From contig NZ_FOEF01000004.1 in assembly GCF_900110575.1 (NCBI RefSeq), forward strand, positions 248,001 to 312,000: a stretch of DNA of 64,000 nucleotides. Reading direction: 5' to 3'. Under the pieces are notes generated by a model, which was not told where the DNA came from, ran no database searches, and saw only the letters and a list, made by a program, of their open reading frames with translations. Numbering within the stretch: position 1 is the stretch's first letter; each line of letters starts with the position of its first letter. The position numbers and the translations under genes are program-made. Positions 9,722 through 19,100 of the stretch are shown piece after piece. Source of the DNA: Amycolatopsis saalfeldensis (lineage in GTDB: Bacteria; Actinomycetota; Actinomycetes; Mycobacteriales; Pseudonocardiaceae).

Positions 9722-9840
9722 CAGGTCATGAGTGCCAGCGCGAAGCCCCGGCTTGCTGGCCGGCAACCCTCCTACCGCGGTGGGGTGCCCCGGGTGAGGA
9801 CCAGGCCGGTCGCGTATCGCGGCAGGCAAGCGCGGACCCC
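9722..9840 (+). promoter_or_regulatory. SAM-IV riboswitch
   Basis: GGTCATGAGTGCCAGCG (9724-9740), AAGCCCCGGCTTGCTGGC (9743-9760), CGGCAACCCTCC (9761-9772), GGTGGGGTGCCCCGGGTGA (9779-9797) and the downstream GGCAAGCGCGG (9825-9835) reproduce in order the conserved blocks of the actinobacterial SAM-IV class. These form the S-adenosylmethionine pocket and pseudoknot. Directly after it, GGACCCC (9834-9840) pairs with GGGGTCC (9847-9853), and GAGGAGG (9865-9871) is the ribosome site of the next gene, so the platform is probably translational or a short attenuator. The expected effect is repression of the downstream gene when SAM is plentiful. Confidence 0.92.
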
Positions 9841-9878
9841 TCGCCGGGGGTCCCCCGGATTGCCGAGGAGGCACCCTC

Positions 9879-11228
9879 ATGACTCTCGCCCTCGATCGCT
9901 CCTGCCCCGCTGAAGCTCTTGAAACCGTTGCGCCCCAGCCGATCCCGGCCGTCGCCGGGGCGAGCCTGCGGGTGCCGCTGGTGACCGGCGGCGAGATCGG
10001 CTACGCGAACCTCGACCACGCCGCCAGCGCGCCGTGCCTGGACGCCGTGCGCACGGCCGTCGACGAGTTCCTGCCCTGGTACGCGAGCGTCCACCGTGGC
10101 GCCGGCTTCGCGTCGCAGGTCTCGACGCGGCTGTACGAGCGCACCCGCGACATCCTTCGCCGCTTCGTCGACGCGCGCGGCACCGACACCGTCGTTTTCA
10201 CGCGCAACACCACGGATTCCTTCAACCTGCTGGCCCGCGCCTTGCCGCAGAACACTTCCGTGGTCGTGTTCGACACCGAGCACCACGCCGCGCTGCTGCC
10301 GTGGCGCGGCCGGAACGTCCGCCGCGTCCGCCTTCCGCGCACGCGGCTCGCGGCAGTGTCCATTGTGGACGAAGCGCTCGCGGGCTGCCCGCAGGGCCCG
10401 CGGCTGGTGGTGGTCACCGGAGCGTCCAATGTGACCGGTGAACTGCTCCCGGTGGCCGAGATCGCCGCCGTGGCAAGGAAACACGGCGCCCGCATCGCGC
10501 TCGACGCCGCCCAGCTCGCGCCGCACCGCCGCATCTCGCTGCGAGAGCTGGACGTGGACTACGTCGCGCTTTCCGGCCACAAGCTGTACGCGCCCTTCGG
10601 TGCCGGGGCGCTGATCGGCCGCGCGGACTGGCTGCGCGCCGCCACGCCGTACCTCGCCGGCGGCGGCGCGACCAAGCTCGTCACCGAGGAGGCCGTGGTC
10701 TGGAACTCGGGGCCGGAGCGGCACGAGGCGGGTTCGCCGAACACCGTTGGCGTGTATGCGCTCGGGGTCGCGTGCGAGCAGCTGGCCGCGCGGTGGGACG
10801 CCGTGGGCGAGCATGAGGCCGAGCTGCTGGAGCGGCTGCGCAAGGGCCTGGCCGGCATCCCCGGCTGCGCCGAGCTGCGGCTGTTCGACGCGCCGGTCGA
10901 CCGGGTCGGCACGGTGAGCTTCGTCGTCGACGGCTTCGAGCCCGGCTGGCTCGCCGCGGTGCTGTCGGCCGAGTACGGCATCGGCGTCCGCGACGGCGCC
11001 TTCTGCGCGCACGTCGCCACGAAGCGCCTGATCGGCGTGGCCGGCGGCGACGGGCAGCAGGCCGTGCGCGTCAGCCTCGGCCTCGGCAGCACGGCGGAGC
11101 ACGTGGACCGCCTGGTGCTCGCCCTCCGTCAGATCGCGGCCCGTGGCGCGCGCTGGCAGTACGAGAAGGTGGACGGCCGCTGGGCGCCCGTCGGGGACCC
11201 GCGCGAGCTGCCGCCGTTCTGCTCCTGA
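9879..11228 (+). CDS. Class V aminotransferase / cysteine desulfurase-like PLP enzyme
   Basis: 449 residues. Fold type I pyridoxal-phosphate enzyme of the class V group (cysteine desulfurases, selenocysteine lyases, isopenicillin-N epimerase-like). Visible are YANLDHAASAP, FTRNTTDSFNLLARAL, DTEHHAALLPWR, and SGHKLYAPFGAGAL with the cofactor lysine at 235. Late sequence RDGAFCAHVATKRL contains a cysteine near the position of the active-site cysteine of desulfurases. The ATG at 9879 follows GAGGAGG and lies under a SAM-IV riboswitch, which links the enzyme to sulfur amino-acid metabolism. The exact reaction (desulfurase or another lyase) is not settled by sequence. The first 35 residues are an unusual extension. 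Confidence 0.88.
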   Translation: MTLALDRSCPAEALETVAPQPIPAVAGASLRVPLVTGGEIGYANLDHAASAPCLDAVRTAVDEFLPWYASVHRGAGFASQVSTRLYERTRDILRRFVDARGTDTVVFTRNTTDSFNLLARALPQNTSVVVFDTEHHAALLPWRGRNVRRVRLPRTRLAAVSIVDEALAGCPQGPRLVVVTGASNVTGELLPVAEIAAVARKHGARIALDAAQLAPHRRISLRELDVDYVALSGHKLYAPFGAGALIGRADWLRAATPYLAGGGATKLVTEEAVVWNSGPERHEAGSPNTVGVYALGVACEQLAARWDAVGEHEAELLERLRKGLAGIPGCAELRLFDAPVDRVGTVSFVVDGFEPGWLAAVLSAEYGIGVRDGAFCAHVATKRLIGVAGGDGQQAVRVSLGLGSTAEHVDRLVLALRQIAARGARWQYEKVDGRWAPVGDPRELPPFCS

Positions 11229-11258
11229 GCGCCCGGCCGGTCCGCTAGGCTCCGGCGG

Positions 11259-11912
11259 ATGGGGAGAGTGCCGCGGTACGCGTTTCCATTGGCCCTGCTG
11301 GGTTTCGCCGAGCTGGTGCTGATCGGGGTGCAGCTCGCCACCACGCAGAACCGGCCGATGCCCTACGACGTCGCGGTGGCCGTGTCGGGGAGTTCGGGCT
11401 TTGCCGCGCAGCAGCTCGTGGCCGGATTTGGGTCGGTGACGTACTCCCCCAGCCAGCCGCCTCTCGTCCCGGCGAGGTCGGTGCCCGCGCCGTTCGCGCC
11501 CTCGACCGGCTGGCTGATCATGCTCGCGCTCGTGGTGGCGGCCGTCCTCGCCGGGTACGCGGTCGCCGCCCGCCGGGCCGGGACGCCGTACCGCACCGGC
11601 CGGTTCGCGCTGGCGCTGGTGGGCGGGGTGCTGGCCGTGCCGCTGCTCGACCTGCTCGCGTTCACGCAGTTCGGCCTCCCGGCCGAGGTGCGCGGCCCGG
11701 CGCTCGCGGCGCTCGGGCTGCTGCTGCTCGCCTGGTACGAACGCAGCGTGTTCGTCGCGGTCGTTTCGGTGCTGTTCGCGGTCCTCGCCGCGGTGCTCCT
11801 GCCGTCGCTCGCCGGGGTCGTGCTTTCGGGCGCGGTTCTGCTGGCGGCGGCGTTCGCGGCGGTCGCGGGGCCCGCGAAGTGGCGTCCTCGGCCTGCCGCC
11901 GAGACCGGCTGA
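11259..11912 (+). CDS. Integral membrane protein of unknown function
   Basis: 217 residues, not recognised. A signal-anchor helix (residues about 7-27, YAFPLALLGFAELVLIG) precedes an extracytoplasmic stretch with SPSQPPLVPARS, then five further hydrophobic helices from about residue 85 to 207. TAGGCT at 11246-11251 lies exactly 7 nt before the ATG, the layout of a leaderless mRNA, and no Shine-Dalgarno is visible. It sits between the riboswitch-controlled aminotransferase and lspA in the same direction, 30 bp after the former. No catalytic motif is evident. Confidence 0.7.
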   Translation: MGRVPRYAFPLALLGFAELVLIGVQLATTQNRPMPYDVAVAVSGSSGFAAQQLVAGFGSVTYSPSQPPLVPARSVPAPFAPSTGWLIMLALVVAAVLAGYAVAARRAGTPYRTGRFALALVGGVLAVPLLDLLAFTQFGLPAEVRGPALAALGLLLLAWYERSVFVAVVSVLFAVLAAVLLPSLAGVVLSGAVLLAAAFAAVAGPAKWRPRPAAETG

Positions 11913-11936
11913 GCCCGTAACGTGGACAATGGTCGG

Positions 11937-12575
11937 GTGAGCACCGAGTCCTCCTCCTCCGAACACCACGTCGAGCAGCCTGCCGAGGCCCCCGAACCGG
12001 CTCCGGCCGAGGCTCTGGCGCCGGCGGAACCCGAGGCCGAGCCGGCCGCCCCGCTGCCCAAGCGCCGGGTCGGGCTGGTGTTCGCCGTCGCCGTGGTCAT
12101 CTGGGTGATCGACCTGGTGACGAAGAACCTGGTCGCGGCGAACCTGGAGGGCAAGGAGCCGGTCCGCATCCTCGGCGGGCTGATCTACCTGCAGGTGATC
12201 CGGAACCCGGGCGCCGCGTTCTCCATGGCCACCGGCATGACCTGGGTGCTCGCGCTGGTCGCGGCGGCCGTGGTGGTCGCGATCATCTGGCTCTCGCGGC
12301 GGCTGCGCTCGATCGGCTGGGCGATCGGGCTGGGCCTGGTGCTCGCGGGCGCGCTCGGCAACCTGACCGACCGCATCTTCCGCGCCCCCGGCCCGCTGCG
12401 CGGCCACGTCGTCGACTTCATTTCGGCGTTCGCCCCCAACGGCGAGGGCTTCGCGATCTTCAACATCGCCGACTCGGCCATCTGCTGCGGCGGGGTGCTG
12501 ATCGTCCTGCTGTCGTTGCTCGGCAAGGACTACGACGGCACCTCCACCCGTACCAAGAAAGAGGAATCCGCGTGA
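11937..12575 (+). CDS. lspA: Lipoprotein signal peptidase (signal peptidase II)
   Basis: 212 residues from the GTG at 11937 (217 if the GTG at 11922 is used). This inner-membrane aspartic protease removes signal peptides from diacylglyceryl-prolipoproteins. Four membrane helices span residues about 43-200. The catalytic aspartates lie in GNLTDR (Asp145) and FNIADSAI (Asp179), and the N-G-AFS region (RNPGAAFSM) is present. An acidic, proline- and glutamate-rich cytoplasmic tail of about 40 residues precedes the first helix, longer than in most LspA proteins but common in actinomycetes. The stop overlaps the next start by 4 nt, so lspA and the pseudouridine synthase are translationally coupled, a widespread pairing. 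Confidence 0.95.
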   Translation: MSTESSSSEHHVEQPAEAPEPAPAEALAPAEPEAEPAAPLPKRRVGLVFAVAVVIWVIDLVTKNLVAANLEGKEPVRILGGLIYLQVIRNPGAAFSMATGMTWVLALVAAAVVVAIIWLSRRLRSIGWAIGLGLVLAGALGNLTDRIFRAPGPLRGHVVDFISAFAPNGEGFAIFNIADSAICCGGVLIVLLSLLGKDYDGTSTRTKKEESA

Positions 12576-13498
12576 GCGCCCGGATGCTGCCCGTCCCGGA
12601 CGGGCTCGACGGGATGCGCGTGGACGCCGGGCTGGCCAAGCTGCTCGGCCTTTCGCGCACGGTCGTCGCGGAACTCGCCGCGGCCGGCGAGGTGCTGCTG
12701 GACGGCCGGCCGGCCGGCAAGTCCGACCGGCTCGCCGCCGGCGGGCTGCTGGAGGTCACGCTGCCCGAGCCGGCGAACCCGGTCGAGGTCGTCGCCGAGG
12801 CCGTCGAGGGCATGCGGATCCTGCACGACGACGACGACATCGTCGTGATCTCCAAGCCGGTCGGCGTCGCCGTGCACCCGAGCCCGGGCTGGACCGGGCC
12901 GACGGTGGTCGGCGGGCTGGCGGCCGCGGGGCTGCGGATCGCGACCTCGGGCGCGGCCGAGCGCCAGGGTGTCGTGCACCGGCTCGACGCGGGCACCACG
13001 GGCGTGATGGTGGTGGCCAAGAGCGAGCACGCGTACACCGTGCTGAAGCGCGCGTTCAAGGAGCGCACCGTCGACAAGGGTTACCACGCCGTGGTCCAGG
13101 GCCACCCGGACCCGACGCGCGGCACCATCGACGCCCCGATCGACCGCCACCCCCGCCACGACTACAAGTTCGCCGTGGTCGCGGGCGGGCGCCCGAGCGT
13201 GACCCATTACGAGGTGGTGGAGGCGTTCCGCGCCGCCTCGCTGGCCCACGTCAAGCTGGAGACGGGCCGGACGCACCAGATCCGCGTGCACTTCTCCGCG
13301 CTGCGCCACCCGTGCGTCGGCGATCTGACGTACGGCGCGGACCCGGTGCTGGCGCGCAAGCTGGGACTGACCCGCCAGTGGCTGCACGCCCGCACGCTCG
13401 GCTTCGCGCACCCGGCCGACGGCCGCTGGGTGGAGTTCGAGGCGGAGTACCCGGACGACCTGGCCCACGCCCTGCAGCTCCTGCGCGACGAGAACTAG
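12572..13498 (+). CDS. RluA/RluD-family pseudouridine synthase
   Basis: 308 residues, GTG start inside the lspA stop codon. It isomerises specific uridines in rRNA or tRNA. An S4 RNA-binding domain covers residues about 15-75 ([22 protein letters not shown]). The catalytic domain has [18 protein letters not shown] with the catalytic aspartate at 139, and the later [17 protein letters not shown] and PCVGDLTYG motifs of the family. The position after lspA matches the rluD-like gene (YlyB/RluD) of many Gram-positive genomes. Which uridine is modified cannot be read from sequence. The gene ends against a convergent gene, sharing the bases CTAG. Confidence 0.95.
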   Translation: MSARMLPVPDGLDGMRVDAGLAKLLGLSRTVVAELAAAGEVLLDGRPAGKSDRLAAGGLLEVTLPEPANPVEVVAEAVEGMRILHDDDDIVVISKPVGVAVHPSPGWTGPTVVGGLAAAGLRIATSGAAERQGVVHRLDAGTTGVMVVAKSEHAYTVLKRAFKERTVDKGYHAVVQGHPDPTRGTIDAPIDRHPRHDYKFAVVAGGRPSVTHYEVVEAFRAASLAHVKLETGRTHQIRVHFSALRHPCVGDLTYGADPVLARKLGLTRQWLHARTLGFAHPADGRWVEFEAEYPDDLAHALQLLRDEN

Positions 13499-14895
13499 AG
13501 CTCGACCGCCCAGGTCAGCGTGCGATCGTCCGGTTCGGGGCGCGGGCTCCAGCGGACCGAGACCACGCGGGTGGCGTCCGGGAGGATGTAGACGGTGTGC
13601 CCGCCGAGCGTCTCGCCCGGCCGCACCCCGATCTTGTGCGGCGGGCGCGAAGTGAGCGAGACCGGCGCCTTGCCGACCGTGCTCCCGTCTTCGGTGACGA
13701 GTTCGAGGTAGTTGTCGGGCAGCGACGCGAAGCCGACCGAGCCGCGGTTGGTGATCTCCGTGTGCACGACCACGGACCGCTCGCCCTCCTCGAGCCGGTA
13801 GCCGGCCGCGCCGAACAGGTAGTCCGCCGGGTCCTGGACCTCCAGCAACTGCACGGTGAGCTGCTCACCCTCGAGCCCCTCGGTCGCCAGCACCTCGCCG
13901 ATCCGCCCCCGCTTGCCCCCGGGCGGCCCGGCCCGCCGCGGCTCGTCGCCGCGCGCCCAGGACGCCGTCTGCGGCACGCCCCAGGTGCTCACGAGGGGAT
14001 GGGACGGTGCCCCGGGTTGGTGGCCTTGCACTGCGTACGGTCCTGAGCCGGACCCGGGCACTCCCGCGTACGGCCCGGAGGTCGCGCCGGGCTGGGGCTG
14101 GGGTGCTCCGGGGTAGGGGCCCGACGGTGTGCCTTGGACAGCGTGAGCTCCGGACGGCCCACCGTGGACGGCCTGCCCCTGCGCGAACGGCGCCATCACC
14201 GGCCCGCCCCCGGCAAACCCGTTGGACGGCTGCTGGGACATCGCCCCGGACTGCGGCTGGTGCTGCTGCGGTTGTTGGTGCTGGTGCTGGTGCTGGTGCT
14301 GTTGGTGCTGCGACATCGGCTGCAGGGGTGCCTGTCCGGGCTGGTGCTGTGGTGCCTGCCCGGTCTGTGACTGCTGGGGAGTCTGGCCTGGCTGGTGCTG
14401 GGATGCTTGCCCGGTCTGTGGCTGTTGGGGAGTCTGGCCCGGCTGTTGCTGCTGGTGCTGGGGTGCCTGGCCCGGCTGCTGCTGAACCCCTTGCCCCGAC
14501 GGGGATTGCTGCTGTGACAGGAACTGCTGAGGCGCCAGCGGCTGGGATTGGTGCGGCTGGATTTGCTGCAGTGACGGTTGCTGTGGCGACGGGTACTGCT
14601 GCGGGAACGCCATCGCCCCGGACGGCGGCTGCGCCGGCACCGGTCCCGACGACGGCTGCTGCGCCCCCGCCTGAGCCCACGACGGCGGTGCGGCCGAAAT
14701 CGCGGCCCGCAACCCGCTGGGATCACTCTCGACCCCGACCAGCAGCGGCAGCCCACTCCCGGACAACGCCACCAGCCGATACGCGACCTCCCGCGGATCC
14801 ATCCCGACCTTGGCCGCCAGCTCGTGCACCGCGGCCTTGCCAAGCTCAGCGAGCGCGGCAAGCAGTCGAACGTCGACGGGATCGGTCACGGCCAC
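13495..14895 (-). CDS. Glutamine/proline-rich protein with N-terminal winged-helix-like domain
   Basis: 466 residues from the GTG at 14895 (464 from the GTG at 14889). Residues about 5-60 ([33 protein letters not shown]) resemble an AsnC/MarR-type helix-turn-helix. Residues about 75-330 are low complexity, rich in Gln, Pro, His and Gly, with units such as GQTPQQ, TGQA and SQHQPGQ and an alternating HQHQHQHQ run. Residues about 335-466 form a compact beta-rich domain ([38 protein letters not shown]). TAGCGT at 14903-14908 (minus strand) lies 7 nt before the GTG, so the transcript may be leaderless. Function unknown; DNA binding plus a disordered linker is an inference. Confidence 0.82.
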   Translation of the reverse strand: MAVTDPVDVRLLAALAELGKAAVHELAAKVGMDPREVAYRLVALSGSGLPLLVGVESDPSGLRAAISAAPPSWAQAGAQQPSSGPVPAQPPSGAMAFPQQYPSPQQPSLQQIQPHQSQPLAPQQFLSQQQSPSGQGVQQQPGQAPQHQQQQPGQTPQQPQTGQASQHQPGQTPQQSQTGQAPQHQPGQAPLQPMSQHQQHQHQHQHQQPQQHQPQSGAMSQQPSNGFAGGGPVMAPFAQGQAVHGGPSGAHAVQGTPSGPYPGAPQPQPGATSGPYAGVPGSGSGPYAVQGHQPGAPSHPLVSTWGVPQTASWARGDEPRRAGPPGGKRGRIGEVLATEGLEGEQLTVQLLEVQDPADYLFGAAGYRLEEGERSVVVHTEITNRGSVGFASLPDNYLELVTEDGSTVGKAPVSLTSRPPHKIGVRPGETLGGHTVYILPDATRVVSVRWSPRPEPDDRTLTWAVEL

Positions 14896-15020
14896 TCCCC
14901 GAACGCTACCGCCTCACCTCCCCGGATCGCGCCCGAACCACCCGTGTCCCGCCCCCCTCCCACCCCGTTCACCGGCTTTCACCCCCTTCGCGCGCGGCGG
15001 GCTCCTCGGCTCAGGCCGCT

Positions 15021-15295
15021 CCTGGGTTCCCTGGTGCTGGCTGTGCCTGGGTTCCGCGGTGCTGGCTGTGCCTGGGTTCCCTGGTGCTGGCTGTGCCTGG
15101 GTTCCGCGGTGCTGGCTGTGCCTGGGTTCCGCGGTGCTGGCTGTGCCTGGGTTCCGCGGTGCTGGCTGTGCCTGGGTTCCGCGGTGCTGGCTGTGCCCGG
15201 GTTCCCTGGTGCTGGCCGTGCCCGGGTTCCCCGGCTCAGGCCGTGCCCAGGTTCCGCGGTGCTGGCCGTGCCCGGGTTCCCCGATGCCGGCTGTG
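15021..15295. repeat. Tandem array of eleven 25-bp units
   Basis: Units start at 15021 and every 25 bases to 15271. The main form reads CCTGGGTTCC, then GCGGTGCTGG, then CTGTG. Variants swap GCGG for CTGG, or change CTGTG to CCGTG; the last units (from 15196) are more diverged, which suggests growth on the left and decay on the right. Each main-form unit carries the palindrome CCGCGG. The period is not a codon multiple. Confidence 0.95.
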
Positions 15296-15350
15296 CCCGG
15301 CGCGCCTGGGTTCCTGGCCATGCCCGGCGCGCTTGGGTTCTCTGTTACTC

Positions 15351-15900
15351 GCCGCGCCTGGTGAGCCGGGCTGTGTTTGGCCGCTCCCGTTTTCCCGGCT
15401 CCTGCTGTCCCAGCCCCGAGGCGCATCGGCTCTGGCCGCGCCCGGGTTACCCGGTGCCGGGCGCGCCTGGGGTTCCCTGTCACTCACCGCGCCCGGCGTG
15501 CCGGGCTGCATTGGCCGCTCCCGCTGTCCCAGCTCGCGCCGTCCCAACTCGAGGCGCACCGGACCATGCCAGGTCGACCTATCGCCCGCTGCATTGCCTC
15601 GCCGTTCGAGTCCCACCTGCCCGCTCACTGCACCGCCACTTCGCGCGAGCCGCCTTCATCCCGAGATCGCCTACCCGCCACTCACCGCGTCACCTCCTCG
15701 CTCGAGTTCCGCCCGCCCAAACCGGTCCACCCGTCGCTCACCGCCTTGCCCCGCTGCTCGGGCTGCCTTCATCCCGAGCTCGCCCAGTTGTCGCTCACCG
15801 CGTCACCTCCTCGCCTGAGCCTCACCTGTCCGAACCCCACCCACCTGTTGCTCACCGCACTGCTCGCCGCGCGAGCCGCCTTCATCCCGAACCCGTCCAC
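15351..15900. repeat. Longer degenerate repeats flanking the 25-bp array
   Basis: A block of about 75 bp at 15351-15428 (TTGGCCGCTCCCG, GCTGTCCCAG, GAGGCGCA as landmarks) recurs at about 15488-15560. Further right, GCCTTCATCCCGA recurs near 15652, 15766 and 15876, each followed by similar text ending in CTCACCGC and CACCTCC, giving a spacing of about 110 bp. The copies are too diverged to give exact borders by eye. Confidence 0.7.
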
Positions 15901-16119
15901 CCGTCACCCACCGCAGCACCTCCCCGACCGGACCACACCCGGCCGCCCCGCGACCGGATCCCGTCGCGGCCCGGGTCGCACGGGGAGTGACCGCCGGCGG
16001 CGAAAAGCGCCGTTCTCCCAGCGTGAACGGGACTCTCGGGCCAGGTGACCCCGACCGGAGCGGATGTCCATTAGGGTCGGAAAGGCACCTGCGCCACCGA
16101 ACCTGGGGGTCCGAATCCG

Positions 16120-19100
16120 ATGACCGTGGTCACTGTTCTCGCCGGCGAGTTCGTCGACGAGTTGTTCGCCGTCGAGCCGCTTACCGCGGCGTTGCTGGGC
16201 GTCCGGCCGGACGCGCCGGGTCTTGACGATCCGAGCGCCGAGGCCGAGGCCGCTCATCGTGGGCGGCTGTCCGCGTTACTGGAGCGGGCGCGCGCGGTCG
16301 AGGCCGCGGGCTTGTCCGGCGAGGACCGCGTGACGCGTGAGGTCCTGGTGCACTCCATCGAGGGCCGGCTGGACCTGATCGACAGCCATTTCACCGAGTT
16401 CACCGTCAGCGATCTGTTCGTCGCGCCCGCGGCGGGGCTGCTGTCTTCGTTGCCGATGGTCTCCGTCGCGGGCGGGGCGTCGGCGGAGGCGCACCTCGGG
16501 CGGCTCGCCGGGATCCCGGCGTATCTGCGCGCGATCGCCGAACGGCACCGGGCGGGGATCGCGGCCGGGCGCGTGCCGGTCGCGCGGCTGGTGCGGGGCG
16601 CCATCGCCCACCTGGACCGCTACCTCGCCGAGCCGGCGGGCGATCCGCTGCTGCGCCAGCCGGCGCCGGACGAGGAGTTCGCAACCCGCCGCGAGGAGCT
16701 GCTGCGCGACGTCGTGCACCCGGCTTTCCGGGAGTACCGCGACTTCCTCGAGGCCGAAGTCCTGCAGCACGGCCGCCCGGACGACCAGGCCGGCGTCTCC
16801 TGGCTGCCCGGCGGCGACGAGATCTACGCCCGCCTCGCCCGCCTGCACACCACCACCGCGCGCGGCCCGCAGGACCTGCACGACACCGGCCTCGCCGTGA
16901 TCGCGGGCCAAGCCGAGCAGTACCGCGAACTCGGCGCGCGCGTGTTCGGCACGCGGGAGCTGCCCGAGATCTTCGACCGGCTGCGCAACGATCCGAAGCT
17001 GCGCTGGTCCAGCGCCGGTGAGCTGCTCGACACCGCCCGCTCGGCGATCACCCGCGCGGCCGCCGAGTCCCCGAAGTGGTTCGGCCGGATCCCGGGGCAG
17101 CCGTGGACGGTCGAGGCGGTGCCGGAGGACTCCGCGCCCGGCGCGCCGCCCGCGTACTACATGCTGCCCGCCGCCGACGGCTCCCGGCCGGGCACCTACT
17201 TCGCCAACACTTACGAGGCCACCGAGCGCTTCCGGCACACCGCCGAGGCCACGGCGTTCCACGAGGCGATCCCGGGCCACCACTTCCAGCTGAGCACCGC
17301 GCTGGGGCTCACCGACCTGCCGCTGCTGCGCCGGATCGGCGACTTCACCGCCTACACCGAGGGCTGGGGCCTCTACACCGAGCGCCTCGCCGACGAGATG
17401 GGCCTGTACTCCGACGACGTCGCCCTGCTCGGCATGCTCACGCTGGAGTCGATGCGGGCCGGGCGGCTGGTGGTCGACACCGGCCTGCACGCGCTGGGCT
17501 GGAGCCGCCAGCAGGCGATCGACTACCTGGTCGAGAACACGCCGATGGCGCCCGTCGAGATCGAGGCCGAGGTCGACCGGTACATCGGCTACCCCGGGCA
17601 GGCGCTCGCGTACATGGTGGGGCGCCTGGAAATCCAGCGCATCCGCGCGGCCGCGGAAGCCCGGCTCGGGAGCCGGTTCGACGTGCGGGCGTTCCACGAC
17701 GTCGTGCTCTCCGGCGGCGCGATGCCGCTTTCGGTGCTGGACGGCGTGGTGTCCGAGTGGGTGGCCGGGCACGGCGACACCGTCAACGGGCTGGCCGAGG
17801 ACCTGCTGGAGCTGGACTTCGAGCGTCAGCCGCTCGAGCGCACGATCTACGGCCTGCCCGGCGACCACGACAAGCTCGGCGATCCCAGCCTCGCCGGCGC
17901 GCAGCGGTACCGCGCCGCGTACGACGCCATTGCCACACGCGCCGAGGCGATCGGCCGCGCCGGGCTGTCGTCCGCCGAGATCGTGACGCGCGACGTGGTG
18001 ATCACGCGCGCCCGCGGTGTGATCGACTCGCTCGACTCGCGCCTGTCCGGCTTCGCCGTGAGCGACGGCTTCAGCGCGCCCGCGCTGTACCTGCTGATGA
18101 TCCTGGCCGAGCTGAAGCCCGACGACGAGGAGAAGGCCCGCGGCCATCTCAGCCGCCTCGGCGCGGTCGGTGCCTACCTCGACGCCCTGATCGAAGCCCA
18201 GCGCGCCACGATGGCCGAAGGCCTGGTGCCGCCGGACTTCCTGGTGAAGATCGGAATCGGCTACGTCGACCGTTACCTCGAGGCCGACACCGATCCGCTG
18301 CGGGTCACGCCCGTGGCGGAGATCGAGGGCTTCGCCGAGGAGCGAGACCGCCTGCTCGCCGAGGTGGTGCACCCCGCTTTCGCGCGCTACCGGGCGTTCC
18401 TCGCCGACGAGGCGCTGCCGCTGGCCAAGCCGGAGACCGAGCCGGGCATCGGGCACCTGCCCGGCGGCCAGGAGAAGTACCAGGGCCTGATCCGCGCGGA
18501 GACCACCACCGAGCGCACCGCGCAGGACCTGCACGACACCGGCCTGAGGGTCGCCGGGGAGCTCGCGGCGGAGTACCGCGAGCTGGGCGCCAGGATGTTC
18601 GGCACGGCCGAGCTGCCGGAGATCTTCGAACGGCTGCGGTCGGACCCCGAGCTGCGCTGGCGGGACGGCGAGGAGCTGCTCGACAGTGCCCGTTCCGCAG
18701 TCACCCGCGCGGAAGCCGTTGCGCCGCAATGGTTTTCCCGGGTCCCGGCGGCCAGGTGCGTGGTCGTGCCGGTGCCCGAGGCCGAAGCCGCGAGCGGCAC
18801 CATCGCCTACTACCTGCCGCCCTCGTTCGACGGCTCGCGCCCGGGCACGTACTACGCCAACACGTACGAGGCGAGTTCGCGGCCGCGGTTCACCAGTGAG
18901 GCCATCGCGTTCCACGAAGCCGTGCCGGGGCACCACTTCCAGCTCTCCTTCGTGCAGGAGCTGACCGGCCTGCCGATGCTGCGGCGCGTGGTGCCGTTCA
19001 CCGCGTACCTGGAGGGCTGGGGCCTCTACGCCGAGCGGCTCGCCGACGAGATGGGCCTCTACCTCGACGACCTCACCCGCCTGGGCATGCTCACCCAGGA

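Larger units (their letters stand above)
14896..16119. other. 1.2-kb gene-free segment filled with repeats
   Basis: No convincing gene. Several frames are open on both strands, but the reading is carried by a 25-bp repeat whose length is not a multiple of three, so openness is a by-product of composition. The left third holds an exact 25-bp array, the middle two copies of a block of about 75 bp, and the right part degenerate repeats of 100-110 bp. The last 130 bp before 16120 presumably contain the promoter of the DUF885 gene. Confidence 0.7.

Noticed and set aside
15021..15295. CRISPR array
   Set aside because: The 25-bp units are directly adjacent with no unique spacers, and no cas genes are present.
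14914..15483. Minus-strand frame of 189 codons with 25-residue repeats in the repeat array
   Set aside because: A 25-bp unit without stop codons is open in all frames, so a 25-residue repeat arises automatically. No ribosome site, and other frames are equally open.
14007..15818. Plus-strand frames of up to 603 codons running from the Gln-rich gene into the repeats
   Set aside because: They are antisense to the Gln-rich gene and pass through DNA-level repeats. Composition is Pro/Arg/Ala-rich noise.
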